DNA of 5,959 bases from Sinorhizobium sp. (GTDB taxonomy: Bacteria; Pseudomonadota; Alphaproteobacteria; Rhizobiales; Rhizobiaceae): assembly GCA_031178305.1 (NCBI GenBank), contig JAPSJG010000260.1, positions 1-5,959 on the forward strand. The letters are read 5' to 3'. Positions 5,570-5,959 of the stretch are shown here, one piece after another. Numbering within the stretch: the first letter of the stretch is position 1; every line of letters begins with the position of its first letter. The notes below the pieces were generated by a model. The model made no database searches. It worked only from the letters and a program-made list of their open reading frames with translations, and had not been told where the DNA came from. The position numbers were made by a program, and so were the translations under genes.

Positions 5570-5959
5570 TTGGGAAAGATGGCGGACGCGCGACGGGGAA
5601 GCGCAGCCGACGGGCGGTTGCGACTCAAATTTTCGGGCCTTGCCGGCCTGGAAAGAGAGTTCATCGAGCAGGCGAAGCTCCTTGCCGAACCGGCCGCGCG
5701 CCAGCTCGCCCAGGCCGAGCCCGTGCTCAAGCGCTCCATTCCGGTCCTCATTGTCGCATTCCTTCTGATTGTCGCGATTTCGCGCGTGTCCGGCATCATG
5801 AACGAGCACGCCCGGATGGAGACGAGTTCGCACCAGGCCGTAAGCCTCGCAGCTGCGGCAGCCGCCGCGGCTTTCCAGGGCGACGGAGCGGCGCTTTTCG
5901 CCGAGGGCCGGCGGTCGGAAGCAGAGCGACGGCTGGCCGAATACCTGCCGGCCGAGGCC
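5570..5959 (+). CDS. Membrane-anchored protein, possible sensor histidine kinase, 3'-partial
   Basis: The visible 130 residues have a charged cytoplasmic N-terminus (about residues 1-55), one strong membrane helix (SIPVLIVAFLLIVAISRV, about residues 56-73) and then a presumably periplasmic or linker stretch. The latter contains a run of eight alanines and an Arg/Glu-rich segment (RRSEAERRLAEY) that could be helical or coiled coil. The frame is still open at the window edge, so the functional domains are not seen. The overall look recalls the N-termini of large PAS-containing sensor histidine kinases of Rhizobiaceae, but this is recollection; no PAS, HisKA or ATPase motif is in view. I chose the TTG at 5570 because GAGGA (5558-5562) lies seven bases upstream. 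The ATG three codons later (5579) has only a GGGA placed too close, and is the alternative start. The upstream CtrA-like and GANTC signals would suit a cell-cycle signalling gene. Confidence 0.6.
   Translation, partial: MGKMADARRGSAADGRLRLKFSGLAGLEREFIEQAKLLAEPAARQLAQAEPVLKRSIPVLIVAFLLIVAISRVSGIMNEHARMETSSHQAVSLAAAAAAAAFQGDGAALFAEGRRSEAERRLAEYLPAEA

Noticed and set aside
5392..5833. Two overlapping - strand frames near the right end
   Set aside because: They lie opposite the last gene, whose ribosome site, membrane helix and codon bias support the + strand.

Overview
This window looks like chromosomal DNA of a rhizobial alphaproteobacterium, most likely Sinorhizobium/Ensifer or a close relative in the Rhizobiaceae. 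The reasons are the GC-rich, GC3-biased coding style, the alphaproteobacterial form of the uracil-DNA glycosylase, a clear PepN, and an intergenic mosaic of palindromes that resembles the Rhizobium-specific intergenic mosaic elements (RIME). The genus is inferred from reading; no search was run.

Layout, left to right. Positions 2-667 (+) hold the 3' part of a family-4-like uracil-DNA glycosylase whose start lies outside the window. Its first active-site motif is non-canonical. Positions 668-1278 separate it from the convergent next gene. This gap contains a plausible promoter (742-770), an unrecognised 58-codon small ORF (806-982), a GC-rich hairpin (989-1016) and a run of four stem-loops (1043-1259). 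One of these stems encloses the ribosome binding site and start of a 13-codon ORF. Positions 1279-2217 (-) encode a ten-helix EamA/DMT-family transporter. Positions 2218-2589 are the divergent control region between the transporter and pepN. Positions 2590-5244 (+) encode complete aminopeptidase N, 884 residues, with every catalytic residue I checked present. Positions 5245-5569 hold a probable pepN terminator, then a CtrA-like motif and five GANTC (CcrM) sites within 52 bases. Positions 5570-5959 (+) begin a membrane-anchored protein, cut by the window edge, that may be a sensor kinase.

These genes do not form one pathway: they are housekeeping genes (DNA repair, solute transport, peptide turnover) and a possible signalling gene, each apparently with its own control region. 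The most interesting parts are noncoding: the repeat mosaic at 1043-1259, and the possible cell-cycle/methylation control region at 5367-5454 in front of the last gene. I found no phage, insertion sequence, CRISPR array, tRNA or rRNA, and nothing that looks like a new multi-gene system.
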